In this document: positions 29,211-38,173 of the stretch, one piece after another
Layout of the letters: the number at the start of each line of letters is the position of its first letter
How positions within the stretch are numbered: the stretch's first letter is position 1
From: Lentzea sp. NBRC 105346
GTDB taxonomy: Bacteria; Actinomycetota; Actinomycetes; Mycobacteriales; Pseudonocardiaceae
Direction: 5' to 3'
Length of the DNA stretch: 64,000 nucleotides
NCBI RefSeq assembly: GCF_030269605.1
Contig: NZ_BSTQ01000012.1
Coordinates: 62,001-126,000 of the forward strand
Translations under genes and position numbers: made by a program
The notes under the pieces: model-generated
Told to the model about the DNA's origin: nothing
Database searches by the model: none
The model's input: only the letters and a program-made list of their open reading frames with translations

Positions 29211-29344
29211 CACACACACCCCGACCGACACGCGAGGGCACGCGACCAACCGGCCCGGAGATCGCCGCCCGCGCCACCCGGCGCGAGCACCGACCCGAAC
29301 CGCTTCGTCACACCCCTTGCGACCACGGCGAACTCCGATGACAT
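29210..29344 (-). pseudogene. Truncated duplicate of the ATPase 5' end, acting as a coupled leader ORF
   Basis: The ORF starts at ATG 29344, overlapping the binding-protein stop as TGATG, and encodes 44 residues beginning MSSEFAVVARGVTKRFG. The true ATPase begins MSEFAAVARGVTKRFG. Nucleotide similarity continues, with drift, through a GATCTCCGGGCCGG block that also occurs in the real gene at the matching distance. Reading frame is lost in the middle, and the copy stops exactly at the real ATG (TGATG, 29212-29208). This is a partial tandem duplication of about 130 bp. The old start now leads into a short peptide whose stop re-initiates the ATPase. Confidence 0.85.
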
Positions 29345-30387
29345 CACTTGTTGATCTGGTTGCCCCAGAAGGCCTTGTCGTCGACGTTCTCCTTGGTGAT
29401 CAGCGGCGCGGGCAGCTGGTCCTCGAGCCGGCCGTTACCGGTGTCCACAATGGTCGAGTCGTGGTCGGTCTTGCCGGTCTGGAACGTCTTCTTCTCCACG
29501 GCCGCCTTGGCGTAGAACAGCGCCCACTTCGCGTAGAGGTCGGCCGGCTGCGACACGGTCGCGTCGATCTCGCCCTTGCGGATGGCCTCCAGCTCCTGCG
29601 GGATGCCGTCGTTCGACACGATGAAGACGTGCTTCGGGTCGGTCGGCGGGACCAGCAGGTTCTTCTGGCGCAACAGCTGCAGCGTCGGCGCGAGGAACAC
29701 GCCACCGGCCTGCATGTAGATGCCGTTGATGTCCGGGTGCTCGTTGAGGCGGGTCTGCAGCGCGGCCGAGGCCTTCGCACCCTCCCACTCGGTCGGCTCC
29801 TCGAACACCGTGATGCCGGGGTAGTTCTGCTTCATGCAGGCGGCGAACGCCTCGGAGCGGTCGCGGCCGTTGACCGACGACAGCGAGCCCTGGAACTCGA
29901 CGACCTTGCCCTTGCCGCCGAGCTTGTCACCGAGGAACTTGCAGGCCTTCTCGCCGTACGCCTTGTTGTCCGCGCGCACGACCATGTAGGTCTTGCCCTT
30001 GTCCGGGCGCGTGTCGACGGTGACGACCGGGATGCCCGCCTTGTCCAGGCGGTCCAAAGTGGACGCGATGGCACCGGTGTCCTGCGGGGCCATCACGATC
30101 GCCTTCGCGCCCTGCGACTGCAGCGTCTGCGCGTTGGCGACCAGGTTCTCCACCTTGTTCTGGGAGTTGGTGGGGTTCAGCAGGTTGATGCCGAGTTCCT
30201 TGGCCTTCTCCGGGAAGTACTTGATGTACGAGTTCCAGAAGTCGGAGTCGGCCCGCGGGTGGTCGGCGCCGATCGGGCCGACGGCTCCGCTCGACGAGCC
30301 TGTGGCCCCGCCGCCGGTCCCACAGGCTGTCAAGACACCGGCGAGCGCGAGGCATACCGCGGCGGTGAGGCTGCTGCGACGCTTCAT
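29344..30387 (-). CDS. Periplasmic-type sugar-binding lipoprotein (RbsB class)
   Basis: This 347-residue lipoprotein precursor has a signal ending LTAC (Cys22) and a type I sugar-binding fold. Features are FWNSYIKYFPEKAKELGINL, IVMAPQDTGAIAS, VVTVDTRPDKG and FIVSNDGIPQELEAI. It is the recognition subunit of the fucose-type ABC importer. ATG at 30387 is preceded by AGGAGAG. Its stop overlaps the leader ORF (TGATG), so transport genes follow without a gap. Confidence 0.93.
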   Translation of the reverse strand: MKRRSSLTAAVCLALAGVLTACGTGGGATGSSSGAVGPIGADHPRADSDFWNSYIKYFPEKAKELGINLLNPTNSQNKVENLVANAQTLQSQGAKAIVMAPQDTGAIASTLDRLDKAGIPVVTVDTRPDKGKTYMVVRADNKAYGEKACKFLGDKLGGKGKVVEFQGSLSSVNGRDRSEAFAACMKQNYPGITVFEEPTEWEGAKASAALQTRLNEHPDINGIYMQAGGVFLAPTLQLLRQKNLLVPPTDPKHVFIVSNDGIPQELEAIRKGEIDATVSQPADLYAKWALFYAKAAVEKKTFQTGKTDHDSTIVDTGNGRLEDQLPAPLITKENVDDKAFWGNQINK

Positions 30388-30401
30388 AGTTGTTGGCTCT
30401 C

Positions 30402-31151
30402 CTAAGGCTTCGGGCGCAGACGCAACCCGTACATGCCACCGTCGACAGCGAGAATCGTGCCTGCGGTGGAACCGGACAGCGGGCTCGCCAGGTAGGCGAT
30501 CGCGCCCGCGACCTCGTCGGCGGAGACCAGCCGGCCGTGCGGCTGGCGCGCCTCCAATGCGGCCCGCTCGGCGGCCGGGTCCGGCGCCGAGTCGAGCAGA
30601 CGGCCCACCCACGGGGTGTCCGCCGTGCCGGGGGCGACCGCGTTGACGCGAATGCCCTCGCGCACGTGGTCGGCGGCCATCGCGAGCGTCAGTCCGTAGA
30701 CCGCGCCCTTGCTGGCCGAGTACAGGACGCGTTGCGGCAGCCCGGCCCACGCCGCGATGGAGCAGGTGTTCACGATCGCGGCCGACGGCGAGTTCCGCAG
30801 GTGCGGCAACGCCGCCCGCGCCACCCGCGCCATGCCGACCACGTTCACGTTGAGCACGCGCAACCACTCCTCGTCGGAGTTGGCGCTCACGTCACCCTGG
30901 GCGCCGATGCCCGCGTTGTTCACGACGATGTCGAGCCGGCCGAACCGTTCGACCACCTCGGCGATCGCGGACTGGACGCTCTCGTCGTCCGAGACGTCCG
31001 TGCGGACCCCGACCAGCGGGTCCTTCACGTCCGGGTTGAGGTCGAGCGCCGCCACGGAAGCGCCGCGGCTGGACAACAGGTTCGCTGTCGCCAGCCCGAT
31101 GCCCGAGGCGCCGCCGGTCACGACGGCGACCAGGCCCTCGAAGTCAGTCAC
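30402..31151 (-). CDS. SDR oxidoreductase, probable 2-keto-3-deoxy-L-fuconate dehydrogenase
   Basis: This 249-residue classical short-chain dehydrogenase has the cofactor motif [19 protein letters not shown], the catalytic Ser in [10 protein letters not shown] and YSASK (Tyr/Lys). The Asp in ALDLNPDV after the second strand indicates NAD preference. Place and family fit oxidation of 2-keto-3-deoxy-L-fuconate to the 2,4-diketo acid. The GTG overlaps the dehydratase stop (GTGA). Confidence 0.9.
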   Translation of the reverse strand: MTDFEGLVAVVTGGASGIGLATANLLSSRGASVAALDLNPDVKDPLVGVRTDVSDDESVQSAIAEVVERFGRLDIVVNNAGIGAQGDVSANSDEEWLRVLNVNVVGMARVARAALPHLRNSPSAAIVNTCSIAAWAGLPQRVLYSASKGAVYGLTLAMAADHVREGIRVNAVAPGTADTPWVGRLLDSAPDPAAERAALEARQPHGRLVSADEVAGAIAYLASPLSGSTAGTILAVDGGMYGLRLRPKP

Positions 31152-32452
31152 TGCCCCTCCAAAGCTGTCCACACCGGACCGTCCGGGAAGCGGTAGTCCG
31201 ACAGGGTCTCGTCCTTGAGCTGAGCGGAGAATCCCGGCGCGTCGGGCGCCAGGTACCGGCCGTCGCGCACGACCGCCGGGTCGAGGAAGTGCTCGTGCAG
31301 GTGGTCGACCCACTCGATGACGCGCTCGCCGATCTCGCCGGACACGGCCACGAAGTCGAACATCGACAGGTGCCGCACCAATTCGCACAGCCCGACACCG
31401 CCCGCGTGCGGGCACACCGGAACGTCGAACTTCTTGGCCAGCAACATGATCGCGATGTTCTCGTTCACGCCGGCGACGCGGCACGCGTCGAGCTGCAGCA
31501 CGTCGATCGCACCGGCCTGCAGCAACTGCTTGAACACCACGCGGTTCTGCACGTGCTCACCGGTGGCGACGCGGATCGGCGCGAGCGCGTCCGCGATGGC
31601 CCGGTGCGCCAGCACGTCGTCCGGCGACGTCGGCTCCTCGATCCAGTACGGGTCGTACGGCGCGAGCTCACGCATCCACCGCACCGCGGTGTCGACATCC
31701 CACCGCTGGTTGGCGTCCACCGCGACGCGCACCTTCTCACCGACGACCTCGCGGGCGAGCTTCATCCGGCGCACGTCGTCGTCGAGGCTGCCGCCGACCT
31801 TGAGCTTGATCATGTCGAAGCCGTCGGCGAGCGCCTGCCGGGCGAGACCGGCGAGCTTGTCGTCGGAGTAACCGAGCCAGCCGGGCGAGGTCGTGTAGGC
31901 GGGATATCCCTCGCGCATCAGGAACTCCGCGCGCTCGGCCTTGCCGTGCTCGCAGGACCGCAGGATCTGCAGCGCGTCCTCGGGCGTCAGCGCGTCCGAC
32001 AGGTACCGGAAGTCGACGAGGCTGACGATCTCCTCGGGCGTCATCTGCGCGAGGAACCGCCACACGGGCAGCCCGGCACGGCGCGCGGCGAGGTCCCACG
32101 CGGCGTTGACCACCGCGCCGATCGCCATGTGCGCCACGCCCTTCTCCGGGCCGAGCCAGCGCAGCTGCGAGTCGCCGATCAGCTCGAAGTACAGGTCCGC
32201 AAGCGCTTGCGCGGTCTCCGGGACGTCCCGGCCGACCACGTGCGGTGCGAGCGAATGGATCGCGGCCGCCTGCACGTCGTTGCCGCGGCCGATGGTGAAC
32301 GCGAGACCGTGCCCCTCCGGCCCGTCGTCGGTGCGCAGGACGACGTACGCGGCGGAGTAGTCCGGGTCCGGGTTCATCGCGTCGGACCCGTCGAGCTCCC
32401 GGGACGTGGGGAACCGGATGTCGAGGACGTCGAGATCGATGATTTTGGGCAT
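31148..32452 (-). CDS. L-fuconate dehydratase (enolase superfamily)
   Basis: This 434-residue protein dehydrates L-fuconate to 2-keto-3-deoxy-L-fuconate. It agrees closely with the Xanthomonas FucD sequence as I remember it: [49 protein letters not shown] and [15 protein letters not shown]. Catalytic elements are the KLKVGG lysine, metal ligands in [17 protein letters not shown] and TGEHVQNR, and the His in [12 protein letters not shown]. This gene fixes the substrate of the operon as L-fucose or a close relative. Confidence 0.96.
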   Translation of the reverse strand: MPKIIDLDVLDIRFPTSRELDGSDAMNPDPDYSAAYVVLRTDDGPEGHGLAFTIGRGNDVQAAAIHSLAPHVVGRDVPETAQALADLYFELIGDSQLRWLGPEKGVAHMAIGAVVNAAWDLAARRAGLPVWRFLAQMTPEEIVSLVDFRYLSDALTPEDALQILRSCEHGKAERAEFLMREGYPAYTTSPGWLGYSDDKLAGLARQALADGFDMIKLKVGGSLDDDVRRMKLAREVVGEKVRVAVDANQRWDVDTAVRWMRELAPYDPYWIEEPTSPDDVLAHRAIADALAPIRVATGEHVQNRVVFKQLLQAGAIDVLQLDACRVAGVNENIAIMLLAKKFDVPVCPHAGGVGLCELVRHLSMFDFVAVSGEIGERVIEWVDHLHEHFLDPAVVRDGRYLAPDAPGFSAQLKDETLSDYRFPDGPVWTALEGQ

Positions 32453-32454
32453 GT

Positions 32455-33306
32455 TCAGGCCTGCCCGAGGGTCTGCCGCTGTTTGCCGAGTCCCTCGATC
32501 TCCAGCTCGACGACGTCGCCCGCCTTGAGGTAGGGCTTCGGCTCGGGCTGGCCCAGCGCGACGCCCGCGGGCGTGCCGGTGTTGATCATGTCACCCGGTC
32601 GAAGGACGGTGAACTGGCTCAGGTAGCGCACGATCTCGACCACCGGGAAGATCATGTTCTTGGTGGAGGAGTTCTGCTTGAGCTCGCCGTTCACCCAGAG
32701 CCGCAGCTCCAGGTTCTGGGGATCGGGGATCTCGTCGGCAGGCACGAGGAAGGGGCCGAGCGGATTGAACGTCTCACAGTTCTTGCCCTTGTCCCACGTG
32801 CCGCCGCGCTCGATCTGGAACTCGCGCTCGGAGACGTCGTGGGAGAGGACGTAACCGCCGATGCAGGCCAGGGCGTCCGCTTCGGACTCCAGGTAGCGGG
32901 CGGTTCGGCCGATGACGACGCCGAGCTCGACCTCCCAGTCGGTCTTGACCGACTTCCTGGGCACGAGGACCTCGTCGTACGGGCCGACCACGGTGTCCGG
33001 CGTCTTGAGGAACATCACCGGCTCGCCCGGGATGTCCGCGCCGGTCTCCTCGGCGTGGTCGGAGTAGTTCAGCCCGATGCAGATGATCTTGCCTGGCCGC
33101 AGCGGCGGTCCGATCCGGACACCCTCGGTCGCCAGCTCCGGCAGCGAGCCCGCCTCGAGCGCCTCGCGAACCCTGCTCACGCCGTCGTTCCCCAGGAATT
33201 CGCCGTCGATGTCCGAGGTGAGTCCTAGGAGGTCGTATGTGGTCCCGTCGTCGATCCGCACCGCAGGACGCTCTTCACCGACCGGCCCGACACGCAGGAG
33301 CTGCAC
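32455..33306 (-). CDS. FAH-family hydrolase, probable 2,4-diketo-3-deoxy-L-fuconate hydrolase
   Basis: This 283-residue fumarylacetoacetate-hydrolase-fold enzyme has the metal-site motifs [47 protein letters not shown] and [12 protein letters not shown]. In the pathway it cleaves 2,4-diketo-3-deoxy-L-fuconate to pyruvate and L-lactate. It is the first gene of the operon. The GTG at 33306 follows GAGGAGGGA. The operator-like palindrome lies about 30 bp upstream. Confidence 0.92.
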   Translation of the reverse strand: MQLLRVGPVGEERPAVRIDDGTTYDLLGLTSDIDGEFLGNDGVSRVREALEAGSLPELATEGVRIGPPLRPGKIICIGLNYSDHAEETGADIPGEPVMFLKTPDTVVGPYDEVLVPRKSVKTDWEVELGVVIGRTARYLESEADALACIGGYVLSHDVSEREFQIERGGTWDKGKNCETFNPLGPFLVPADEIPDPQNLELRLWVNGELKQNSSTKNMIFPVVEIVRYLSQFTVLRPGDMINTGTPAGVALGQPEPKPYLKAGDVVELEIEGLGKQRQTLGQA

Positions 33307-33336
33307 GGCCGTCCCTCCTCTGGTCAACCACCACGA

Positions 33337-33353
33337 AATACATCGGATGTATA
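33337..33353 (-). promoter_or_regulatory. Candidate GntR operator at head of fucose operon
   Basis: ATACATCGGATGTAT (33338-33352) is a perfect palindrome around a central G, of a form typical for GntR/FCD regulators. It includes a -10-like TATACA on the minus strand (33353-33348). It resembles the site at 22074-22090. Confidence 0.6.
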
Positions 33354-33419
33354 GCCCCGTACTCACGCCCGCGTCTAGAGCCTGCGAGGAAGTCGTCCGA
33401 TGACTAGGAGGTACTGGCG

Positions 33420-36290
33420 ATGAATCTGGCAGTGGCTGCGCTGCTGGTCGGAGCCCTCGTCGCGCCGATCGGACCAACCGAGCGGGTCTCGGTTTTCGTT
33501 GAGCTCACCGAGACGGCCGCGGTCGACGCGGGGACCTCCCTCGCCGCACGGGACGCCCGGTCGAGGACGCGGGAGAAGGCCCATCGGGTTGCATCGGCCG
33601 CGCGGGCGAAGGAAGTGGCGCACACGTCGAACGCCGTGCCGGGCGTCGTGTTGAACGCCGACGCCTCCCGGCTCGCCTCGCTGGCGGCGATGCCCGAGGT
33701 CAAGGCCGTGCACCGGACCGTGCCGAAGAAGATCACCAACGCGTCGGCCGTGCGGCTGACCCGTGCCGCGCAGGTCTGGAAGTCGGCCGGCGCCACCGGC
33801 GAAGGCATGCGCGTGGGCGTCATCGACACCGGGATCGACTACAAACACGCCGACTTCGGCGGCGGTTCCTTCCCGACGGCGAAGGTCGTCGGCGGGCACG
33901 ACTTCGCCGGCGACGCGTACGACGGGTCCGATCCGGACTCATTGCCCGAACCGGACAACGACCCGATGGACTGCGAGGGCCACGGCACGCACGTCGCCGG
34001 GACCGCGGCCGGGTTCGGCGTCAACGCGGACGGCTCGACCTACCGCGGTTCGTACGCCTCGGTCGACCTGGACTCGTTGCGGATCGGGCCGGGCACCGCG
34101 CCGATGGCGTCGCTGTACGCGCTGAAGGTGTTCGGCTGCGAGGGGTCGACGAACCTGACCTCGCAGGCGCTGGACTGGGCGCTCGACCCGAACGGCGACG
34201 GCGACTTCAAAGACCACCTCGACGTGGTGAACCTGTCGCTGGGCAGCGACTTCGGCGCGGCCGACGACCCGGACAGCCTGTTCGTGCGCAAGCTCGTTCA
34301 GCACGGCGTCGTCGTGGTCGCGTCCGCGGGCAACGGCGGCGACTTCTACGACGTCGGCGGCTCGCCCGCGAACACGCCCGAGGCCATCGCGGTCGCCAAC
34401 ACCCGCGACGCGTTCGCGATGCTCGACGGCGTGCTCGCCGACGGCACGAAACGCCCCGGCCAGTACAGCCTGGCGTACACCAAGCCGGTGAACCTCGAAC
34501 TACCAGTGGTCACGTTGACGTCCAATGTGGACGGCTGCAAGCCGATCGCGGAGTCGCTGGCCGACAAGATCGTCTGGCTGGAGTGGGACGACAACGACGC
34601 GACACGGGCCTGCGGTTCCGCCGGGCGGACGAACAACGCCGCCGCAGCGGGAGCCGCCGGGGTGCTGCTCTCGTCGACGAAGGACAACTTCGCCGCGGCG
34701 ATCGCGGGCAACGACAAGATCCCGGCCTTCCAGTTCACCGGCTCCGCGACCGCTCTTGTCCGGCCCGCGTTGCAGGCCGGGACGCTGAAGGTCCGGATGG
34801 ACTCGGCGATGCGGCGCACGGTGCCCGTCGTGACGCCGACGCTGGCGGACACGCTCACGCCCTCGTCGTCGCGCGGCGGCCGCGGGCCCGTCGCCGCGAA
34901 GCCGGACGTGGCCGCGCCCGGCGACACCATCTTCTCCGCCGCGGCCGGCACCGGTGACCAGGGCGTGAGCATGGGCGGGACGTCCATGGCCGCGCCGCAC
35001 ATCGCCGGAATCGCCGCGCTCGTGCGGCAGACGCACCCGGCGTGGACGGTCGAGGAGGTCAAGGCCGCGATCATGAACACGGCCTCCGGCATCATCAAGT
35101 CCGGCGACGACAATGTTTCCGGCCTACGTGAAGCGCCCATGCGAGTGGGCGCCGGTCGGGTGGACGCGTTGTCCGCCGTGGGCGCGGACGTGCTGGCATT
35201 CGCCCAGGACACGCCCGGCACGGTCGGGCTCTCGTTCGGGACCGTGGAGGCCGGCGGACCGGTGTTGAGCTTCAAGACCATCCGGTTGGTGAACAAGTCC
35301 GCGGCCATGGTGCGACTGACCGCGCGGTACGAGCCGATCACCTCGGTGCCGGGCGTGGCGTACCAGGTACCCGCGCCGTACATCGTGGTGCCGCCGGGCG
35401 GCACCGCGCGGGTCCCGGTCCTGCTCCACGTCCTCAACCCGTCCGAGCTGCGCAAGGTGGCGGACCCGACCGTCGACCTGGCGAAGGGCAGGCAGTACCT
35501 GGCCGAGGCGTCCGGACTGGTCGTGTTCTCGCGTGACGGCGGCTCGTCGCTGCGTGTGCCGGTGTACGCGGCGCCGAAGCCGGTGTCGCGCCTGAAGGTC
35601 GTGGGCGGTCACGTCGTCGGCAAGGCGTTGGACCAGCCGGGTTACCGGTCGCGGATGACCGTGCTTCGCCTGCAGGGCCGCAGCGACCAACTGCCGGCAT
35701 GCGGTCAGCTACATGAGAACTGCGCGGTCAACGAGACCGCGCGCGGCGGCGACCTGCGGTACGTCGGCGCGACAGCGACGCCCGAGTTGTTGGCTTTCGG
35801 CGTCGTGACCTGGGCGAACTGGTCGAACCTCGGCGGCAACACGTGGCCGGTCGTGCGGTTCTCGGTCGGCGACAAGAAGTTCGTGACCAGGGCCGTGAAG
35901 CCGACGGACGCCAACGGCCGGGTGCTGGAGGACGTGTGGCTGGCGCGCACGGAGACCGTCGACGGCGACGTGGTCGACGAGCAGCCGTTGAACGGTTTCC
36001 TCGGTGACGTCGACACGAACCTGTTCGACAGCAACGTGGTCACGCTTCCGGTGTCGCGTGCCGTCATCGGCTCCGGTGCGGTGACGTACACCGTCGGTGT
36101 GGGTGGCGAGTACAAGCCGCCGGGCGACGCCGACGGCCTGGTCGACGTGATCTCGACGCCGATGACGTTCAACTACGAACTGGTCGTCCCGTCACTGTCC
36201 ACTGTGGTCGGTTTCGGCTCGGAGGTGCCGCCGGGCGACCTCGTGCTGTTCCACCACAACGCGTCCGGTGACCGTGCGCAGGTGCTCTGA
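33420..36290 (+). CDS. Secreted S8 family serine peptidase (subtilase)
   Basis: This is a 956-residue precursor with a short hydrophobic signal (about 1-18), an inhibitor-type pro-region (about 20-105), and a subtilisin catalytic domain. The triad is visible: Asp136 (VIDTGID), His188 (GHGTHVAG) and Ser522 (GGTSMAAPH), with the oxyanion Asn in SAGNGG. A protease-associated-domain-like insert lies at about 360-460. The C-terminal 370 residues are beta-rich, without a recognised cell-wall anchor. AGGAGG lies 9 bp before the ATG. It is divergent from the fucose operon. Confidence 0.94.
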   Translation: MNLAVAALLVGALVAPIGPTERVSVFVELTETAAVDAGTSLAARDARSRTREKAHRVASAARAKEVAHTSNAVPGVVLNADASRLASLAAMPEVKAVHRTVPKKITNASAVRLTRAAQVWKSAGATGEGMRVGVIDTGIDYKHADFGGGSFPTAKVVGGHDFAGDAYDGSDPDSLPEPDNDPMDCEGHGTHVAGTAAGFGVNADGSTYRGSYASVDLDSLRIGPGTAPMASLYALKVFGCEGSTNLTSQALDWALDPNGDGDFKDHLDVVNLSLGSDFGAADDPDSLFVRKLVQHGVVVVASAGNGGDFYDVGGSPANTPEAIAVANTRDAFAMLDGVLADGTKRPGQYSLAYTKPVNLELPVVTLTSNVDGCKPIAESLADKIVWLEWDDNDATRACGSAGRTNNAAAAGAAGVLLSSTKDNFAAAIAGNDKIPAFQFTGSATALVRPALQAGTLKVRMDSAMRRTVPVVTPTLADTLTPSSSRGGRGPVAAKPDVAAPGDTIFSAAAGTGDQGVSMGGTSMAAPHIAGIAALVRQTHPAWTVEEVKAAIMNTASGIIKSGDDNVSGLREAPMRVGAGRVDALSAVGADVLAFAQDTPGTVGLSFGTVEAGGPVLSFKTIRLVNKSAAMVRLTARYEPITSVPGVAYQVPAPYIVVPPGGTARVPVLLHVLNPSELRKVADPTVDLAKGRQYLAEASGLVVFSRDGGSSLRVPVYAAPKPVSRLKVVGGHVVGKALDQPGYRSRMTVLRLQGRSDQLPACGQLHENCAVNETARGGDLRYVGATATPELLAFGVVTWANWSNLGGNTWPVVRFSVGDKKFVTRAVKPTDANGRVLEDVWLARTETVDGDVVDEQPLNGFLGDVDTNLFDSNVVTLPVSRAVIGSGAVTYTVGVGGEYKPPGDADGLVDVISTPMTFNYELVVPSLSTVVGFGSEVPPGDLVLFHHNASGDRAQVL

Positions 36291-36341
36291 ACACCCGGTT
36301 GGGCGGTCCTCTTCCACGCGGTTCTCGGCATACTCGGTGGA

Positions 36342-37259
36342 ATGGACCTGGTCGTCGGACTGGACGCCGGTGGCACCTCCACCAGGGCGTTGGTGCTCGA
36401 TCTCGAAGGCGTGCGCCTGGGCGCGGGACTGGCGGGCGGGGCGAACCCCAACTCGCACCCGCCGGAGCGCGCCGCCGCGCACATCGGTGAGGCGCTACGT
36501 GAGGCGTTGGACGGCCTGGACTCCCGCAAGGTGCGTTCCGGCGTCCTGGGCATGGCGGGCGCGTCGAAGCTGACCACGGACCCCGGCGTCTCCGCGCTGT
36601 TCCAGGCGGCGTGGGCGGACGCGGGCCTGAACTGCCCGATGCGCGTGATCACCGACTGCGAGGCGGCCTTCGCGACCGGCACGTCGTCTCCTGATGGCAC
36701 CGTCGTCGTCGCCGGCACCGGCTCCATCGCCGCCCGCGTCGTCGATCACCGCATGACGCGCGCCTCGGGTGGTTATGGGTGGCTGCTGGGCGACGAGGGG
36801 TCGGCGTTCTGGCTGGGGCGCGAGGCCGTGCGCGCCACGTTGCGGCTGCTGGACCGTGACGCGTCCCTGGAGGGGCTCGCGACGGCCGTGCTCTCCGTTG
36901 CCGGTGCTCGTAACCGCAATCAGCTCATTCAGGTGGTGAAGGCCGGGGCTCCGATCGACCTGGCGCGGTTCGCGCCGCTGGTCAGCGCTGCTCATCACCA
37001 CGGTGACCCCGAGGCGATTCGGATCGTGCGGGCGGCGGCACACCACCTGACGGAGATGGCGCTCGACGTCGTGACCGACTCGTCCCCGATCGTGCTGGTC
37101 GGCAGTCTGATCGTCACGCCCGTGGGCGTCGCGTTGCGGGACGAGTTGCGGGTGCGCACCGACGCTCCCGTGATCATGGCTACCGAAGGTGCGGCCGGAG
37201 CGGCCTGGCTCGCCGCGGTCGACGTGCTCGGACCGGACGCTCCGCGCCCGGCCGCCTGA
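36342..37259 (+). CDS. BadF/BadG-type kinase, probable N-acetylglucosamine kinase
   Basis: This 305-residue ASKHA-fold kinase starts with the phosphate-1 motif VVGLDAGGTSTRALV and has TDCEAAFATG, VVAGTGSIAARV and GDEGSAFWLGREAV. These match eukaryotic-type and actinobacterial GlcNAc kinases. It would feed GlcNAc-6-P to NagA. The start follows a -10-like CATACT by 7 bp, suggesting a leaderless message. A second member of this family is at 48152. Confidence 0.85.
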   Translation: MDLVVGLDAGGTSTRALVLDLEGVRLGAGLAGGANPNSHPPERAAAHIGEALREALDGLDSRKVRSGVLGMAGASKLTTDPGVSALFQAAWADAGLNCPMRVITDCEAAFATGTSSPDGTVVVAGTGSIAARVVDHRMTRASGGYGWLLGDEGSAFWLGREAVRATLRLLDRDASLEGLATAVLSVAGARNRNQLIQVVKAGAPIDLARFAPLVSAAHHHGDPEAIRIVRAAAHHLTEMALDVVTDSSPIVLVGSLIVTPVGVALRDELRVRTDAPVIMATEGAAGAAWLAAVDVLGPDAPRPAA

Positions 37260-37331
37260 TCTGGTCGATTCGGCCTACTTCGAAGGGTCGCTGTCAGTAA
37301 CGTGACGGTCACGCGTGAGCAAGGGGACGTG

Positions 37332-37847
37332 ATGACCAATCCACACAAGCTGCTCGACGACTACGAGAAGCGCACGACCGCGCTGCTCGAGCGAGCGGAA
37401 GAAGCGAAGGCCAAGATCGCGGAGCTGACCGGCACCGCCACCAGCCAGGACGGCGCGGTGACGGTGACCGTGAGCGCGGGTGGCGCGCTGCTGAACCTGT
37501 CTTTCGGCAGCAAGGCGGACGGCATGCCGAAGGAACGGCTGGCCGCCCTCGTCATGACCACCGCGAAGCGCGCCCAGGCACAGGCCGTCGGCCAGATCGC
37601 CACGATCATGGCCCCGGTGGTGGGCGAGAACAGCGACGCGATGCGCTTCGTCCAGGAGCAGATCCCACCCATCGAGGTGCCCGACGAGCCCCCACCCGTG
37701 GCGCCGGCGCAGTTCGTGGTGAACGAGGAGCAGCAGGAGAGCGTGCAGACCCGGCCGGCGCCGCGCCCGAGTCGTCCGGCACCTGCTGCAGAGAATGACG
37801 ACACGGACTTCGACCAGCGTGATCTGTTCAAGCGGGGTGGTTGGTGA
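37332..37847 (+). CDS. YbaB/EbfC-like protein with disordered tail
   Basis: This 171-residue protein has a YbaB/EbfC-like domain (about 1-115): a coiled helix (KLLDDYEKRTTALLERAEEA), strands DGAVTVTVSAGGALLNLSFG and a second helix. A Pro/Glu/Gln-rich tail follows. In actinobacteria such proteins often precede WXG100-like genes of type VII secretion loci. Its stop overlaps the next ATG (TGATG). The exact function is unknown. Confidence 0.75.
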   Translation: MTNPHKLLDDYEKRTTALLERAEEAKAKIAELTGTATSQDGAVTVTVSAGGALLNLSFGSKADGMPKERLAALVMTTAKRAQAQAVGQIATIMAPVVGENSDAMRFVQEQIPPIEVPDEPPPVAPAQFVVNEEQQESVQTRPAPRPSRPAPAAENDDTDFDQRDLFKRGGW

Positions 37848-38173
37848 TGAGCGGCGGTTTCGAAGTCGACCTCCGGGTGCTGGAGGCCCACGAGCGCGAG
37901 CTCAAGACACTCATGGCCGCGCTGCCCGACGCCGCAGAAGCAGGGGCCTCGTTGTGGAACCCGCAGGCCTTCGGGGTCATCGGCATGTTCTTCGCACAAG
38001 TTCTGAGCAACTGGACCGATGACGCCGTCGAGTACGTCGGCAAGGTCAAGCAGACCGGCGACGCGGTGGCCGAGAACTTCGCGGGCATGCGGCAGGAGTA
38101 CGCCGACAACGAGGACCAGGTGGCTCAGGCATTCGGCAAGCTGCGCGACGGTCTTGACGGGGTGGCTCCATGA
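37847..38173 (+). CDS. WXG100/ESX-like small helical protein
   Basis: This 108-residue all-helical protein fits the ESX/WXG100 pattern: two long helices with NWTDDAVEYVG in place of the WxG turn. It has no signal peptide. It lies between the YbaB-like gene and a large WXG-type protein, with ATGA overlaps on both sides. It is probably a partner or chaperone for type VII export. The assignment rests on size, fold and context rather than a strict WxG motif. Confidence 0.6.
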   Translation: MSGGFEVDLRVLEAHERELKTLMAALPDAAEAGASLWNPQAFGVIGMFFAQVLSNWTDDAVEYVGKVKQTGDAVAENFAGMRQEYADNEDQVAQAFGKLRDGLDGVAP

